Shown here: positions 43,115 to 52,532 of the stretch, piece after piece
Layout: each line of letters starts with the position of its first letter
Numbering within the stretch: the first letter of the stretch is position 1
NCBI GenBank assembly: GCA_035716005.1
Contig: DASTKG010000025.1
Location: forward strand, 1-64,000
Source of the DNA: SZUA-252 sp035716005
Lineage (GTDB): Bacteria > Eisenbacteria > RBG-16-71-46 > SZUA-252
Length of the DNA stretch: 64,000 nucleotides
Direction of reading: 5' to 3'
Translations under genes and position numbers: made by a program
Notes under the pieces: model-generated
Seen by the model: only the letters and a program-made list of their open reading frames with translations
What the model was told of the DNA's origin: nothing
Database searches by the model: none

Positions 43115-44308
43115 TCATGTGCGGAAGAGGACCTGTTCGTTCGAGAAGAGGCGGATGGCCACGACGATCATGACCGCGGCGAGGAGGCTGCTCGACCCGA
43201 TGGCGGCGAACGCGTGCGCCGCCTGCACCGTGTCGGTGAGGATCTCGCGCTGGAGGAGCGCGGTGTTCAAGATCGGGATGAAGAACTGCTTCATCGGCAC
43301 CGACTGCGACTGGGAGAAGGAGCTGAGTCCCAGGAAGACGGACGCCATGTAGACGTACGTGGCGTAGGTCTGCCCCTCGCGCATGCTCCGCGCGAAGCAG
43401 CCGATGGCCACGAGGACCGCGCTGAGGAAGATCGCCGCGGGCAGGAGGGTCAGGAAGAGGAGCACCATCTTCTCCGGGCCGATCGAGAGCTCGAGCGACT
43501 GGCTCTGCATGGCCGAGAAGCGGCTGGCCAGAATCCCGAACGAGATCCAGAGCCCGAGGATGCCGGTGATCGCGCCGGTCAGGGACGCCGCCAGCACCGC
43601 CAGCACCTTCCCGACCACCAGCTCGGCGCGCGTCGCCGCGCTCGCGAGGATCGTCTCGAGCGTGCTTCGCTCCTTCTCCCCCGTCGTCGCGTCGACGGCC
43701 GTCTGCATCGACCCCGCGGCCACCATGAAGATGAGGAGATACGGAATCATGAGCGCCGCGACGTACCGCCCGACCTCCTTTTTCGAGGAGACGTCCTTCC
43801 GCTCCACGGTGAGCGCGGGCGGCGCGTCGGCCGTGGCGCCGCGGCTCTTCGCCCACGCGAGGGTGAGGGACTGGCGGATGTCGTCGAGGGCCGGCTTCAG
43901 CCGCTTCGCCGTCTCCGACGACATGTTGTCGGCGTCCTTGTAGAGGAGCTCCACCTTCACGCTGTCGCCGCGCGCGATGAGCCCCGCGAGGTCGGGCGGC
44001 ACGACGAGGATCGCCTGGACGCCCGCGTCGTCGAGGTTCGCCGGCACCTCGACGAGCGAGACGACGGTCACGCCCTCCACGGCGCGCACCTTCTCGGCCG
44101 CGGCCGGGAACTGCGCGGAGCCGACGATCCCGACCTGCACCGCGAACGTCTTGGCCTCGTCGTTGTTCTTATGCTGGATGTAGGCCATGAGCATGAGCAG
44201 GGCCGGGTAGAGGACGAACGGGAAGACGAAGATGGCGAAGATCGTCCGCCCGTCGCGGAGCGTGTCGGTGATCTCCTTGCGGAAGACGGCGAGCGTCTTA
44301 GCGGTCAT
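43115..44308 (-). CDS. ABC-2 exporter permease (NatB-like)
   Basis: A 397-residue membrane protein. An N-terminal helix (IFAIFVFPFVLYPALLMLMA) is followed by a large extracytoplasmic domain (about residues 45-180) and a group of C-terminal helices starting YVAALMIPYLLIFMVAAGSM. The loop AAGSMQTAVDATTGEKERSTLETILASA is the hallmark of NatB/YhaP-type ABC-2 permeases. The Bacillus NatAB pair exports Na+, but relatives export other substrates, so the cargo is open. The start overlaps the ATPase gene by 11 bases. Confidence 0.88.
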   Translation of the reverse strand: MTAKTLAVFRKEITDTLRDGRTIFAIFVFPFVLYPALLMLMAYIQHKNNDEAKTFAVQVGIVGSAQFPAAAEKVRAVEGVTVVSLVEVPANLDDAGVQAILVVPPDLAGLIARGDSVKVELLYKDADNMSSETAKRLKPALDDIRQSLTLAWAKSRGATADAPPALTVERKDVSSKKEVGRYVAALMIPYLLIFMVAAGSMQTAVDATTGEKERSTLETILASAATRAELVVGKVLAVLAASLTGAITGILGLWISFGILASRFSAMQSQSLELSIGPEKMVLLFLTLLPAAIFLSAVLVAIGCFARSMREGQTYATYVYMASVFLGLSSFSQSQSVPMKQFFIPILNTALLQREILTDTVQAAHAFAAIGSSSLLAAVMIVVAIRLFSNEQVLFRT

Positions 44309-45044
44309 CGGCCACCCCCTTCACCACGTCCACGAAGACGTCCTCGAGACTGCCCGAGCCGTTCCCGGCGCCGAGCTGCGCGAGCGTCCCCTGCCGGAGG
44401 ATCGATCCCTTCTCGATGATGGCGATCTCGTCGCAGATCCGCTCCGCCTCGGTCATGATGTGGGTGGAGTAGATGACCGTCCTCCCCTTCTTCTTGAGAT
44501 CGAGCACGAGGGAGAGCACCTCCCGCGCGCCGAAGACGTCGAGCCCGGACGTCGGCTCGTCGAAGATGAGGACCTCGGGATCGTGAAAGACGACGCGCGC
44601 GATCGAGAGCCGCTGCTTCATGCCGGTCGACATCCTGCCGACGCGCTTGTCCAGGAGTTCCTCGAGTCCGAAGGGTCCGGTCAGCTCCTCGACGCGCGAG
44701 GGTATGCGCGCGGCGTCCATCCCCGCGAGGGTTCCGAAGTAGGCCAGGAGCTCGCGTCCGGTGAGCCGGTCGTAGAGCTTCGTGTCGCCCGAGAGGTAGC
44801 CGATCCGCCGGCGCACCTCCGCCGGCCGCTCCACGATGTCGAAGCCCGCCACCTTCGCCGTGCCGGCCGACGGGGTGAGAATCGTCGCGAGCATGCGGAG
44901 CGTCGTCGTCTTGCCGGCGCCGTTCCGGCCGAGAAGTCCGAAGACCTGGCCCGGCTTGCAGACGAAGGAGATCTCCTTCACCGCGGGGATGTCCCCCTTC
45001 TTTCGATCGTGAAAGGTCTTCCGTAGCCCCTGGACTTCGATCAA
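44298..45044 (-). CDS. ABC transporter ATP-binding protein (NatA-like)
   Basis: A 248-residue ATPase. Walker A is GRNGAGKT (39-46), the Q-loop position reads YLSGDTKLYDRLTGREL, the signature is MSTGMKQRLSIAR and Walker B is VLIFDEPTSGLD, followed by the His switch in YSTHIMTEAERI. It energises the permease encoded immediately downstream. The GDTKLYDRLT variant is common in Na+/multidrug-type subfamilies. It starts the operon, with a divergent thioredoxin gene about 200 bases away. Confidence 0.93.
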   Translation of the reverse strand: MIEVQGLRKTFHDRKKGDIPAVKEISFVCKPGQVFGLLGRNGAGKTTTLRMLATILTPSAGTAKVAGFDIVERPAEVRRRIGYLSGDTKLYDRLTGRELLAYFGTLAGMDAARIPSRVEELTGPFGLEELLDKRVGRMSTGMKQRLSIARVVFHDPEVLIFDEPTSGLDVFGAREVLSLVLDLKKKGRTVIYSTHIMTEAERICDEIAIIEKGSILRQGTLAQLGAGNGSGSLEDVFVDVVKGVADDR

Positions 45045-45155
45045 GGAGATCTCTCCCTTGGTGGTGAGCCTCGCCTGCGGAACCGCCTTTGGAGCAAAGA
45101 GCCTCCCAGTCTAGGAACGGGGCGGGAGGGTGTCAACGGAGGCCGGAATCTCGGC

Positions 45156-45184
45156 TTGAAGCTCGGCGTCTAAATCGTTACATT
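45156..45184 (+). promoter_or_regulatory. Sigma-70-like promoter of trxA
   Basis: TTGAAG at 45156-45161 and TACATT at 45179-45184 are 17 bases apart, in an AT-richer patch (TAAATCGTTACATTGTAGG) about 70 bases before the trxA start. Confidence 0.5.
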
Positions 45185-45254
45185 GTAGGCATGGTGCGAC
45201 GGGGCGCGCCGATAACCGACACAGCCGTAACTACTTGCGAAGGAGTTCACACCA

Positions 45255-45587
45255 ATGTCCCAGGCCGTCACCGAAGTCACCGACAGCACGTTCGACGCCG
45301 AGGTGCTGCAGTCTCAGGTCCCCGTGCTCGTCGATTTCTGGGCCACCTGGTGCGGCCCCTGCCGCATGATCGCGCCCGTCGTGGAAGAGTTGGCGAAGCA
45401 GTACGAGGGGAAGCTGAAGGTCACGAAGGTGGACGTGGACAACAACACGCGCATCGCGACCAAGTACGACATCCGCAGCATCCCCAGCCTCTACATCTTC
45501 AAGGGCGGCAAGGTGGTTCAGACGATCATCGGCGCGGTGCCGAAGAACCAGCTGGTCTCGGCGCTCGAGGGCGTGCTCGCCGCGTAG
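45255..45587 (+). CDS. trxA: Thioredoxin
   Basis: A 110-residue cytoplasmic thiol-disulfide reductase. The active site is WATWCGPCRMIAPVVEEL (Cys33, Cys36), the buried acidic residue lies in VLVDFWA and the cis-proline is Pro77 in IRSIPSLYIF. Length and motifs are those of a classical TrxA, not a periplasmic relative. GAAGGAG lies nine bases before the ATG. It is a single-gene transcript bounded by a promoter and a hairpin. It could serve the thiol peroxidases of the cell. Confidence 0.96.
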   Translation: MSQAVTEVTDSTFDAEVLQSQVPVLVDFWATWCGPCRMIAPVVEELAKQYEGKLKVTKVDVDNNTRIATKYDIRSIPSLYIFKGGKVVQTIIGAVPKNQLVSALEGVLAA

Positions 45588-45612
45588 GCGGACGCCTCAC
45601 TCGAAATACGCG

Positions 45613-45642
45613 AGGGCCGGACGTGGCGACACGCCCGGCCCT
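45613..45642. terminator. Bidirectional hairpin between trxA and the kinase gene
   Basis: AGGGCCGG pairs with CCGGCCCT and, inside, CGTG with CACG, closed by a GCGA tetraloop. It lies 25 bases after trxA and 20 after the opposing kinase stop. There is no strong T-run on either side. Confidence 0.6.
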
Positions 45643-45662
45643 TCGCATGTCCGGCCCGCGCC

Positions 45663-48137
45663 TCAGCCGGTGAATCCCATTTTCTTCAAGAACACCCCCC
45701 ATCTCGGATCGCCGCGAAGCGAGCGGAAGAGCGGGTCGATCTTCACCTCCGCGAGGCCCGGATCCCGGCGCGCGTACGCCTTCTCCAGCCACTCGAACGC
45801 GCGGTCCGTCTCGCCGCGAAACGCGTAGGCGCCCGCGATCTGGAAGAGCGCGTTCTCCCGATGTTTCTCGATCAGCTCGCGGAGCGCGGCGTCGGATCCC
45901 GCCCGGTCGCGCTCGAGAAAGCGCGACAGGACGAGCCCATGGAGCCGGAAGTAGTCGACCGGAACCCGCTCGAAGAGCGCCCGCGCCTCCGCCGCGCGCC
46001 CCTGCGCGATGCGAACGAGGCCCGTGCCGTAGGGTAGGAATCCGTTCTCGGGCCCGAGTTCCATCGCCTTCTTCAGCGCGCTGTCGGCCTCGGCGAGGCG
46101 GCCCGCCTGATAGGCGTGCGCGCCCAGGTTTCGCAGCGCCGAGACGCTGAGCGGATCGAGCGCGGCGGCGCGGCGGTCGAGGTCGATCGCCTGATCGAGC
46201 CGCCCGAGCGACGCGAACGCGCCGGAGACCGCGTGGAGGACGTCGGCGTTCCCCGGCGCGAGCGCGAGCGCGCGCTGGTAGGAAGAGTCCGCCAGGCTCC
46301 AGTTCCAGTCGTGCCAGAGATTGACCCAGCCGAGCGCCACGTATCCCTCGGCGAGATCCGGCTCCAACTTCAGCGATCGCTCGGCCGCCTCCCGCGCGCG
46401 CGCGAACCCTTCGTCGGCCGACGTCGCCCACCCCCACGACGCCTGCGCCATGTGGGCTCGCGAGAGCCCCGCCCAGGCGAGGGCGTTCTCGGGATCGAGG
46501 GCCACGGCGCGGCGGAAGAAGTCGATCGCCTTCGCCATGTCTCCCTCGTTGAAGCGATCGTAGAAGAAGCGCCCCTGGAGATAGAGGCGATACGCCTCGG
46601 GATTCGTTCCGCGGCCGCTCGCCGCCGCCTGAACGTCGGCGGGATTCAGCCCGGCCGCGGCGCCGGCGCCCTTGGTTCCCTCGAGCGCCGTTCGCAGTTC
46701 CTTCACCACCGCCTGCGCGATCCGATCCTGCACGGAGAAGACATCGTCGATCACGAGATCGAACGTCTCGGACCAGACGTGAAAGCCGTCCGACGCCTGG
46801 ATGAGCTGCGCCGTGATCCGATACCGCTTCCCTTCCTTCCGGACGCTCCCCTCGAGAACGTGCGCCACGTGGAGCTGCCGCCCCACCTCCGGGATTTGGA
46901 CCTCCTTGCCCTTGAAACTGAACGATGACGTGCGCGCCGCGACGCGGACACCTTTCAGTTGGGCGAGAACGTTCAGCAGCTCTTCGCTGATGCCGTCGGC
47001 GAAGTATTCCTGGTCCTTCGCCGGGCTGAGATCGACGAAGGGAAGCACCGCGACCGACGCGTATTCGGCGGGAGCGGTCGCCGAGGCCGGCGACTCGGGG
47101 GGCGTCGGCTTCCCGGCGCGCGAGGACTCCCAGACGCGGTAGCCGCCGATGGCGACGGCCACGGCGACGATGACGAGCGCGGGCGCGAGCCAGCGCGGCG
47201 CGCGACGACCCGGCGTCGAGAGCCGGGCCGTCGAGGGGCGCGCGTAGGCGAGGGCTCCGCCCCCGCTCGCGACGGCGGCCTCCACGAGCCGGAGCTCGTT
47301 CCGGACGTCCTTCGCGGTCTGAAAGCGGTTCTCGGGATTCTTCTCGAGGCAGCGCCCCACGATCCGAACGAGGTCGGCGGGGAGATCGTCCCGCTCGGCG
47401 GCCATCGGCGGGGGGATGTCGCGAAGAATCGAGGAGGCGAGATCGGCTTCGGTCCGGCCGTCGAAGGGGCGCCGGCCCGTCGTCAGCTCATAGAGGATGA
47501 CGCCGAGCGGGAAGAGATCGGTCCGGGCGTCGAGCGGCTCGCCTCGGAGCTGCTCGGGGGCCATGTAGGGGATCGTCCCCATCACGTGCCCCTCCACCGA
47601 CTGGAATCCCTTCACCGTGAGCGTGGCGGCGTCGGCCGTGGCGTCTTGTTCGCCGGCGGCCGCCGGCTTCGCCAATCCGAAGTCGAGCACCTTCACGCGC
47701 CCGTCCTTCGACACCATCACGTTCGCGGGCTTAAGATCGCGGTGGACGATCCCCTTCTCGTGCGCCGCGGCGAGCGCGTCGGCGATCGGGATGGCGAGCT
47801 CGAGGAGGCGGGGAACGGGGAGTCCCCCGCGGGCGACCAGCAGATCGAGGCTCTCTCCCTCGACGAGCTCCATCGTGAGGAAGCGGACGCCGTCCGACTC
47901 CTCGATCGAATGGAGCGTGACGATGTTCGGATGATTGAGCGAGGCGACGGTCTTCGCCTCGCGCTCGAGCCGCGCGAGCCGCTCCGCGCTGGCCGCCACC
48001 GCCTCGGGAAGGACTTTCACCGCCACGTCGCGCCCGAGCCGGTGGTCGCGCGCGCGATAGACCTCGCCCATCCCGCCCGCGCCGAGGGGGGCGAGAATCT
48101 CGTACGCACCGAGCCGAGTACCGGTCTTCAGCGACAT
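45663..48137 (-). CDS. Membrane Ser/Thr protein kinase with TolB-like and TPR domains
   Basis: An 824-residue one-helix membrane kinase. The Hanks-type catalytic domain (about residues 10-275) has the P-loop GAGGMGEVY, the ion-pair lysine in VAVKVLP, HRDLKPANV, DFGLAKP and the APE-like YMAPEQLRG. A transmembrane helix near residue 320 (LAPALVIVAVAVAIGGY) separates it from an extracytoplasmic part. That part begins VAVLPFVDLSPAKDQEYFADGISEELLNVL, a TolB-like/FlgO-type fold, and continues as TPR repeats (AWAGLSRAHMAQASWGW, ALRNLGAHAYQAGRLAEADSAL). This architecture is repeated in many Acidobacteria- and FCB-type genomes; substrates are unknown. Confidence 0.92.
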   Translation of the reverse strand: MSLKTGTRLGAYEILAPLGAGGMGEVYRARDHRLGRDVAVKVLPEAVAASAERLARLEREAKTVASLNHPNIVTLHSIEESDGVRFLTMELVEGESLDLLVARGGLPVPRLLELAIPIADALAAAHEKGIVHRDLKPANVMVSKDGRVKVLDFGLAKPAAAGEQDATADAATLTVKGFQSVEGHVMGTIPYMAPEQLRGEPLDARTDLFPLGVILYELTTGRRPFDGRTEADLASSILRDIPPPMAAERDDLPADLVRIVGRCLEKNPENRFQTAKDVRNELRLVEAAVASGGGALAYARPSTARLSTPGRRAPRWLAPALVIVAVAVAIGGYRVWESSRAGKPTPPESPASATAPAEYASVAVLPFVDLSPAKDQEYFADGISEELLNVLAQLKGVRVAARTSSFSFKGKEVQIPEVGRQLHVAHVLEGSVRKEGKRYRITAQLIQASDGFHVWSETFDLVIDDVFSVQDRIAQAVVKELRTALEGTKGAGAAAGLNPADVQAAASGRGTNPEAYRLYLQGRFFYDRFNEGDMAKAIDFFRRAVALDPENALAWAGLSRAHMAQASWGWATSADEGFARAREAAERSLKLEPDLAEGYVALGWVNLWHDWNWSLADSSYQRALALAPGNADVLHAVSGAFASLGRLDQAIDLDRRAAALDPLSVSALRNLGAHAYQAGRLAEADSALKKAMELGPENGFLPYGTGLVRIAQGRAAEARALFERVPVDYFRLHGLVLSRFLERDRAGSDAALRELIEKHRENALFQIAGAYAFRGETDRAFEWLEKAYARRDPGLAEVKIDPLFRSLRGDPRWGVFLKKMGFTG

Positions 48138-48140
48138 CGG

Positions 48141-51086
48141 TTAGACCGCCGACTCCTTGCAGATCGGCCTGCAGGCGCAGATGGAGCAGCGGCGGGCGTC
48201 GGGGCGGGCGTCGAAGGCGCCCGAGCGGATGGCGGCGGCGATCTCCTCGATCTTGGCGCGCGCCTTGGCGACGCGTTCCTCGTCGCACGAGGAGACACCG
48301 TTCGTTCCGGTCAGGACATAGCGGAGTTCCAGCCGGTCGGGGAGCCGCTCCGTGAGTTCCCGGTAGGCGAGAGCGTAGACCGAGAGTTGGAGGCTCTTCC
48401 TCGACGCTTCGTCGGCCTTCTCCTCGTCGTCCTTTTCCGAGGTCTTGTAGTCGATGAGCGTGACCCCATCGGGCCCCTCGTCGACCCGATCCATGCTCCC
48501 GGTGATGACGACGTCCTCCAGTTTCACGCGGAAGTGCCGCTCCACGGCCGCGGCCGTCGGGCCCGACTCGATCTCACGCGCGCGATACGCCTGGAGCGCC
48601 TCGACGCCCTGCTGGAAGCGCTGCTTCTCGTGCTCCTCGTTCCGATATCCCTCGCTCCGCCAGACGGAGCGGAAGACGTCGATCAACTCGGCCTCCGAGA
48701 TCAACTCGCCTTCCAGCCGCTTCTTCTGCGCGAACGCCACCGCCTGGTGGACCGCGTTGCCGAAGTTCACGCGGTGGTCGGCGGTGAGGATGGGATTTAC
48801 GGCGAGCGTGTGGAGGAGTCTGTATTTGTACGGACAGGACTCGTAGTCCTCCAACCGCTTGTAGGAGAGCTGGAGCGGCTCGCGCGCCGCGGGACGCTCC
48901 GTCACGACCGGCGTCGACTCCGACGGCTTCTGATCCGCGATCTCGTCCATGACTCGCCGGCGCGCGCGGGCCGGAGGCGTCTTCCCGATGTCGAAGGCCT
49001 CCGCCAGGAATTGGCTCGGCTTCCGCTTCTGCTTTCCGCCGTAGTCGCGGGCGTAGGTCGTGATCAGCTCGTCCCGCGCCCGGGTGAAGGCGACGTAGCA
49101 GAGGCGCCGCTCCTCCTCGCGGTGCGCCGCCGACGGATCCTCGTCGTCGCGCTCCTTCGGGAGCTCGATTCCGCGCGCGCGGTTCGCGGTCGGGAAGCGA
49201 TGCGTCGCCATCTGGACGAGGTAGACGACCGGGAATTCGAGCCCCTTCGCGCGATGGATGGTGAGGACCTGGACCACGTCGGAGGTCTCGTCGATGTCGG
49301 CGACGGCGGGGTCCTCGCCGAATTCCCGCACCGCCTCGAAATGACGGAGGAAGAGCGCCACGCGGTCGGCCAGCGCCACTTTCTCGAACGATCGGATCAA
49401 GGCGAAGAACTTCACGATGTTCCGGGCGCGCGCCTCGTCCTCGAACGTGCGGGCCGCCATGAGGTCCTTCAGGATGCCGCGCCGCTCGAGGTAGTGGTAG
49501 AGGACCTCCCCCGTTCGCCGCCCGCGCGCGAACTCCTGGATCGCGTCGACGTCCTCGATGAGCCGCGTCAGCCGCTCGCGGCCCTCGTCGGAGATCTCGA
49601 GGGCGCCGCCGCCCGTCGCCGCGCGCCGGAAGAGCGCGCGAAGCGGCGCGGGTTGGCGCGAAAGGGCGTGCATCAACTTCGTGAGATCGTCCTCGGGGAC
49701 CCCGTAGGCCTCCGACGCCAGGAGATAGAGGAACTCCGGCCGCGAATCTTGGAAGAGCGACTGGAGGAGCGAGATCAGCTCCTTGATCTCGGGGCGCTGG
49801 AAGAGCCCGCGGCTCCCCGAGAAGTAGTAGGGGATCCCCCGCTCGTCGAGCGCGCGCAGGAACGGCTCGGCGTGACGGTTGTTCCGGACGAGGATCGCCA
49901 CGTCGCGCGGGCGGCGGCGCTTCTCCCGCACCGCGGCGGCGATCTCGTCGGCGACCCAGGCCGCCTCGTCGGCTTCCGCCTCGAACTCCTTCCAGACCGG
50001 TTCGACGCCGTCCTTGTCGGTCTGCAATTCCTTCGAGATGCCGTAGCGCACCTCCAGCCGCTCCTGATTCTCGAGGATGAGCCGGCGGGAGCGGGCCAGG
50101 ATCTGCCGCGTGCTCCGGTAATTCCGCCGGAGCACGATCTCCTTCGTCTCGGGATAGTGCTCGCGGAACTCGAGAATGTTCTTCAGGTGCGCGCCCCGGA
50201 ACCGGTAGATGCTCTGGTCGTCGTCGCCGACCACCACCAGATTCCGGTGCCCTTCCACAAGACGCCGGACGATCTTGAACTGCACGGGGTTCGTGTCCTG
50301 GAACTCGTCGACCAGGACGTAGCGAAACTTCTGCTGCAGCCGCCGAAGCGCCGAAGGGCTCTCGGTGAAGAGACGGTGGGTCAGCGCGAGGAGATCGCCG
50401 AAGTCGAGGAAGCCGGCGCGCCAAAGGAGCGAGTCGTAGCGCTCGTAGGCCTCGGCCAGTTCCTCGAGCCGCGACGCGTGGTCCTCCATCGCGGCCACCA
50501 GTTCGGGATCGCCGCCGCCGGCCGCGCGCGCGGCGGCCGCCCGATCCGCGTGCTCCCGGGCGGCGCGCCGGATGTCGTCGGGCCACTGCGGATCGTCCTT
50601 CGCGCGGCTGAAGAAGCCGGCCAGGTCGGCGACGTAGCGCGTCGGATCGGAGAGGGGCCGGTAGTGATTCAGGCCCAGCTCGTCGAGCCGTTCCGCCAGG
50701 AAGAGGGCCTGCGACGTCCCGTCGAGCACCGAGAACCCGGGCGCGATGCCGATCTCCAGACCGTACTGCGCCAGCACGTTTTCGCCGAATGCGTGGAACG
50801 TCTGAATCGTGACGTCGGCATAGCCGTAGGGAACGAGAAGATCGACCCGTTCCTGCATCTCGGCCGCGGCTTTGTCGTTGAACGCGAGCGCCAGAATCTC
50901 CGAGGGCCGCGCGCGCTTCGAGGCGATGAGATGCGCGATCCGCCGCGCGATGACGGTCGTCTTCCCGGTGCCGGCGCCGGCCACGATGAGGAGCGGCCCG
51001 TCGCCGTGTTCCACGGCGGCGCGCTGGTCGTCGTCGAGGGCGATTTCGGGTGCGGGAGGGTTGAGAAGTTCGGGGGCCTGATCCAT
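48141..51086 (-). CDS. UvrD/Rep-family helicase fused to a Fe-S PD-(D/E)XK nuclease
   Basis: A 981-residue SF1A helicase-nuclease. Helicase motifs: Walker A VAGAGTGKTT (35-44), Ia TFHAFGENVL, II VLVDEFQDTNP, III GDDDQSIYRFRGA, IV-V VLTIHRAKGLEFPVVYLVQ and VI CYVAFTRARDEL. The C-terminal about 250 residues are RecB-like: SYKRLEDYESCPYKYRL, FGNAVHQAV and the catalytic LIDYKTSEKD. The end CSICACRPIC, with the earlier cysteine, is positioned to hold a 4Fe-4S cluster as in AddB, AdnB and Cas4. The likely job is DNA end resection or repair. It starts three bases upstream of the kinase gene. Confidence 0.93.
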   Translation of the reverse strand: MDQAPELLNPPAPEIALDDDQRAAVEHGDGPLLIVAGAGTGKTTVIARRIAHLIASKRARPSEILALAFNDKAAAEMQERVDLLVPYGYADVTIQTFHAFGENVLAQYGLEIGIAPGFSVLDGTSQALFLAERLDELGLNHYRPLSDPTRYVADLAGFFSRAKDDPQWPDDIRRAAREHADRAAAARAAGGGDPELVAAMEDHASRLEELAEAYERYDSLLWRAGFLDFGDLLALTHRLFTESPSALRRLQQKFRYVLVDEFQDTNPVQFKIVRRLVEGHRNLVVVGDDDQSIYRFRGAHLKNILEFREHYPETKEIVLRRNYRSTRQILARSRRLILENQERLEVRYGISKELQTDKDGVEPVWKEFEAEADEAAWVADEIAAAVREKRRRPRDVAILVRNNRHAEPFLRALDERGIPYYFSGSRGLFQRPEIKELISLLQSLFQDSRPEFLYLLASEAYGVPEDDLTKLMHALSRQPAPLRALFRRAATGGGALEISDEGRERLTRLIEDVDAIQEFARGRRTGEVLYHYLERRGILKDLMAARTFEDEARARNIVKFFALIRSFEKVALADRVALFLRHFEAVREFGEDPAVADIDETSDVVQVLTIHRAKGLEFPVVYLVQMATHRFPTANRARGIELPKERDDEDPSAAHREEERRLCYVAFTRARDELITTYARDYGGKQKRKPSQFLAEAFDIGKTPPARARRRVMDEIADQKPSESTPVVTERPAAREPLQLSYKRLEDYESCPYKYRLLHTLAVNPILTADHRVNFGNAVHQAVAFAQKKRLEGELISEAELIDVFRSVWRSEGYRNEEHEKQRFQQGVEALQAYRAREIESGPTAAAVERHFRVKLEDVVITGSMDRVDEGPDGVTLIDYKTSEKDDEEKADEASRKSLQLSVYALAYRELTERLPDRLELRYVLTGTNGVSSCDEERVAKARAKIEEIAAAIRSGAFDARPDARRCSICACRPICKESAV

Positions 51087-51094
51087 GCCCAAGC

Positions 51095-52453
51095 CTACCG
51101 CGGCACGAGGAGGAAGGCGAGCGAGACGACCGGGACGTAGATGCAGAAGAGAATCATGCAAAACCCGAGAATCTCCCGGAAGTCGAGCTTCGCCGCCGCC
51201 AGGAGCGGGAGCGCCCAGAAGGGCTGGATGATGTCGGTCATCATGTCGCCCCACGCGTAGGCGGTGACCACCTTCGCCGCGGGAACCCCGAGCGACTGCC
51301 CGGCCGAGAGGATGTAGGGCGCCTCGATGGCCCACTTCGAGCCGCCCGACGGCACGAAGTAGTTCACGAGCCCCGAGTACCAGTAGACGATGACGGGATA
51401 GGTCTGCGGCGACGCGATCGAGGCGAACCCCCGCGCGAGCGCGTCGGCGAGGTGCGTCTCCTTGATGATGCCGTACATGCCCGCGTAGAGCGGGAACTGG
51501 AGCACGATGCCGAAGATGAGCCGCCCGGCGTCCTCGGCCGCGTCGACGAGCGCCGCCGCCGAACGGTGGAGCGCGACGGCGAGCCCCATCATGGCGAAAT
51601 TGAGCGCGTTCAGCGTGACCGGATGTTGAGGCCGCGCGAGATAGCCGGCGATCCAGACGATCGCGAGCGCGCCGAACGTCACGTTCACCCATCGCGAGTG
51701 CTCCAGCCGCGACGCGAGCGTGCGCGCCTCGGGGCCGGTAGGCGGCGCGGGAGGCGTCCAGACCTTGATCGCGTCGAGCTGCGCCGGGCTCGCGACGACG
51801 GTCCGCTCCCGGCTCGGATGGAGGAGCGGCGTCAGCACCGCGAACATCAGAATGACCACGGCGACCAGGATCAGGTTGAACGGGGCGAAGATCGTCTGCG
51901 ATGCCGGGATGAGACCGATCTCCTTCTCGAGGAAGTGCCCCGGCGTGGCGACGAGGAGGGGCGCCGACGCGGAGAGCCCCGCGTGCCACGTCGTCCCCAT
52001 GCCGAGGTAGGCGGCCGCGACGAGGAGGCGGTAGTCGACCCCGGAGCGCCGGCGTCCCATCTCGCGGACAAGCACCGCGCTCCCGACGATGCTGAGCCCC
52101 CAGTGGACGAGCGCGAGGAGCATCGAGAGGAGCGCCATCAGGAGGATCGCCTGCCGCGGCGTGCGCGGACGCGAGGCGAGCCACGCGAGCCCCCGCGCCA
52201 CCGGCGGCGAGACCGCGACGATGCTCCCGGTGAACATCACCAGGCACATCTGCATCGAGAAGGGGAGCAACTCCCAGAAGCCGTCGCCCCAGTAGCGGAC
52301 GGCGTCGAAGGGCGTGGCGCGGCCGACGGTGAGGCCGAGGAGGAAGATGAGGAGCGTGAGGATCCACGCGATGGTGAACGCCCCGGGAATCCAGCGCTGA
52401 CTCCAATCGTTGAGCCGAACGGCCGTCCCCGCGAAGAGTCCCGTGACGCTCAT
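51095..52453 (-). CDS. Short-chain fatty-acid transporter (AtoE family)
   Basis: A 452-residue integral membrane protein with about eleven helices. The family motif SGLVNYFVPSGGSKWAIEAPYI is clear, as are MQMCLVMFTGSIVA, GMGTTWHAGLSASAPLLVATP and AYAWGDMMTDIIQPFWALPLL. AtoE-type proteins take up acetoacetate, butyrate and related acids. The ATG at 52453 was preferred over 52489 because MSVTGL is closer to the family start. It ends eight bases before the helicase start on the same strand; no ato catabolic genes are nearby. Confidence 0.92.
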   Translation of the reverse strand: MSVTGLFAGTAVRLNDWSQRWIPGAFTIAWILTLLIFLLGLTVGRATPFDAVRYWGDGFWELLPFSMQMCLVMFTGSIVAVSPPVARGLAWLASRPRTPRQAILLMALLSMLLALVHWGLSIVGSAVLVREMGRRRSGVDYRLLVAAAYLGMGTTWHAGLSASAPLLVATPGHFLEKEIGLIPASQTIFAPFNLILVAVVILMFAVLTPLLHPSRERTVVASPAQLDAIKVWTPPAPPTGPEARTLASRLEHSRWVNVTFGALAIVWIAGYLARPQHPVTLNALNFAMMGLAVALHRSAAALVDAAEDAGRLIFGIVLQFPLYAGMYGIIKETHLADALARGFASIASPQTYPVIVYWYSGLVNYFVPSGGSKWAIEAPYILSAGQSLGVPAAKVVTAYAWGDMMTDIIQPFWALPLLAAAKLDFREILGFCMILFCIYVPVVSLAFLLVPR

Positions 52454-52532
52454 GCCGCCGGACGCTACCAGAGCGCGCGGCGGAGGCACAACGGGCTTGG
52501 GGGGCCCGAGGACGGGGTGTATCCTGCCGGGG

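Noticed and set aside
50000..51086. Cas4- or CRISPR-related locus suggested by the Fe-S nuclease domain
   Set aside because: No direct-repeat array or cas genes are present; the nuclease is the C-terminal domain of a UvrD-family helicase.
46959..51140. Very long open frame (about 1390 codons) on the + strand opposite the kinase and helicase genes
   Set aside because: It is an Arg/Gly/Val-rich antisense frame kept open by high GC codon bias; the minus-strand kinase and helicase show intact family motifs.
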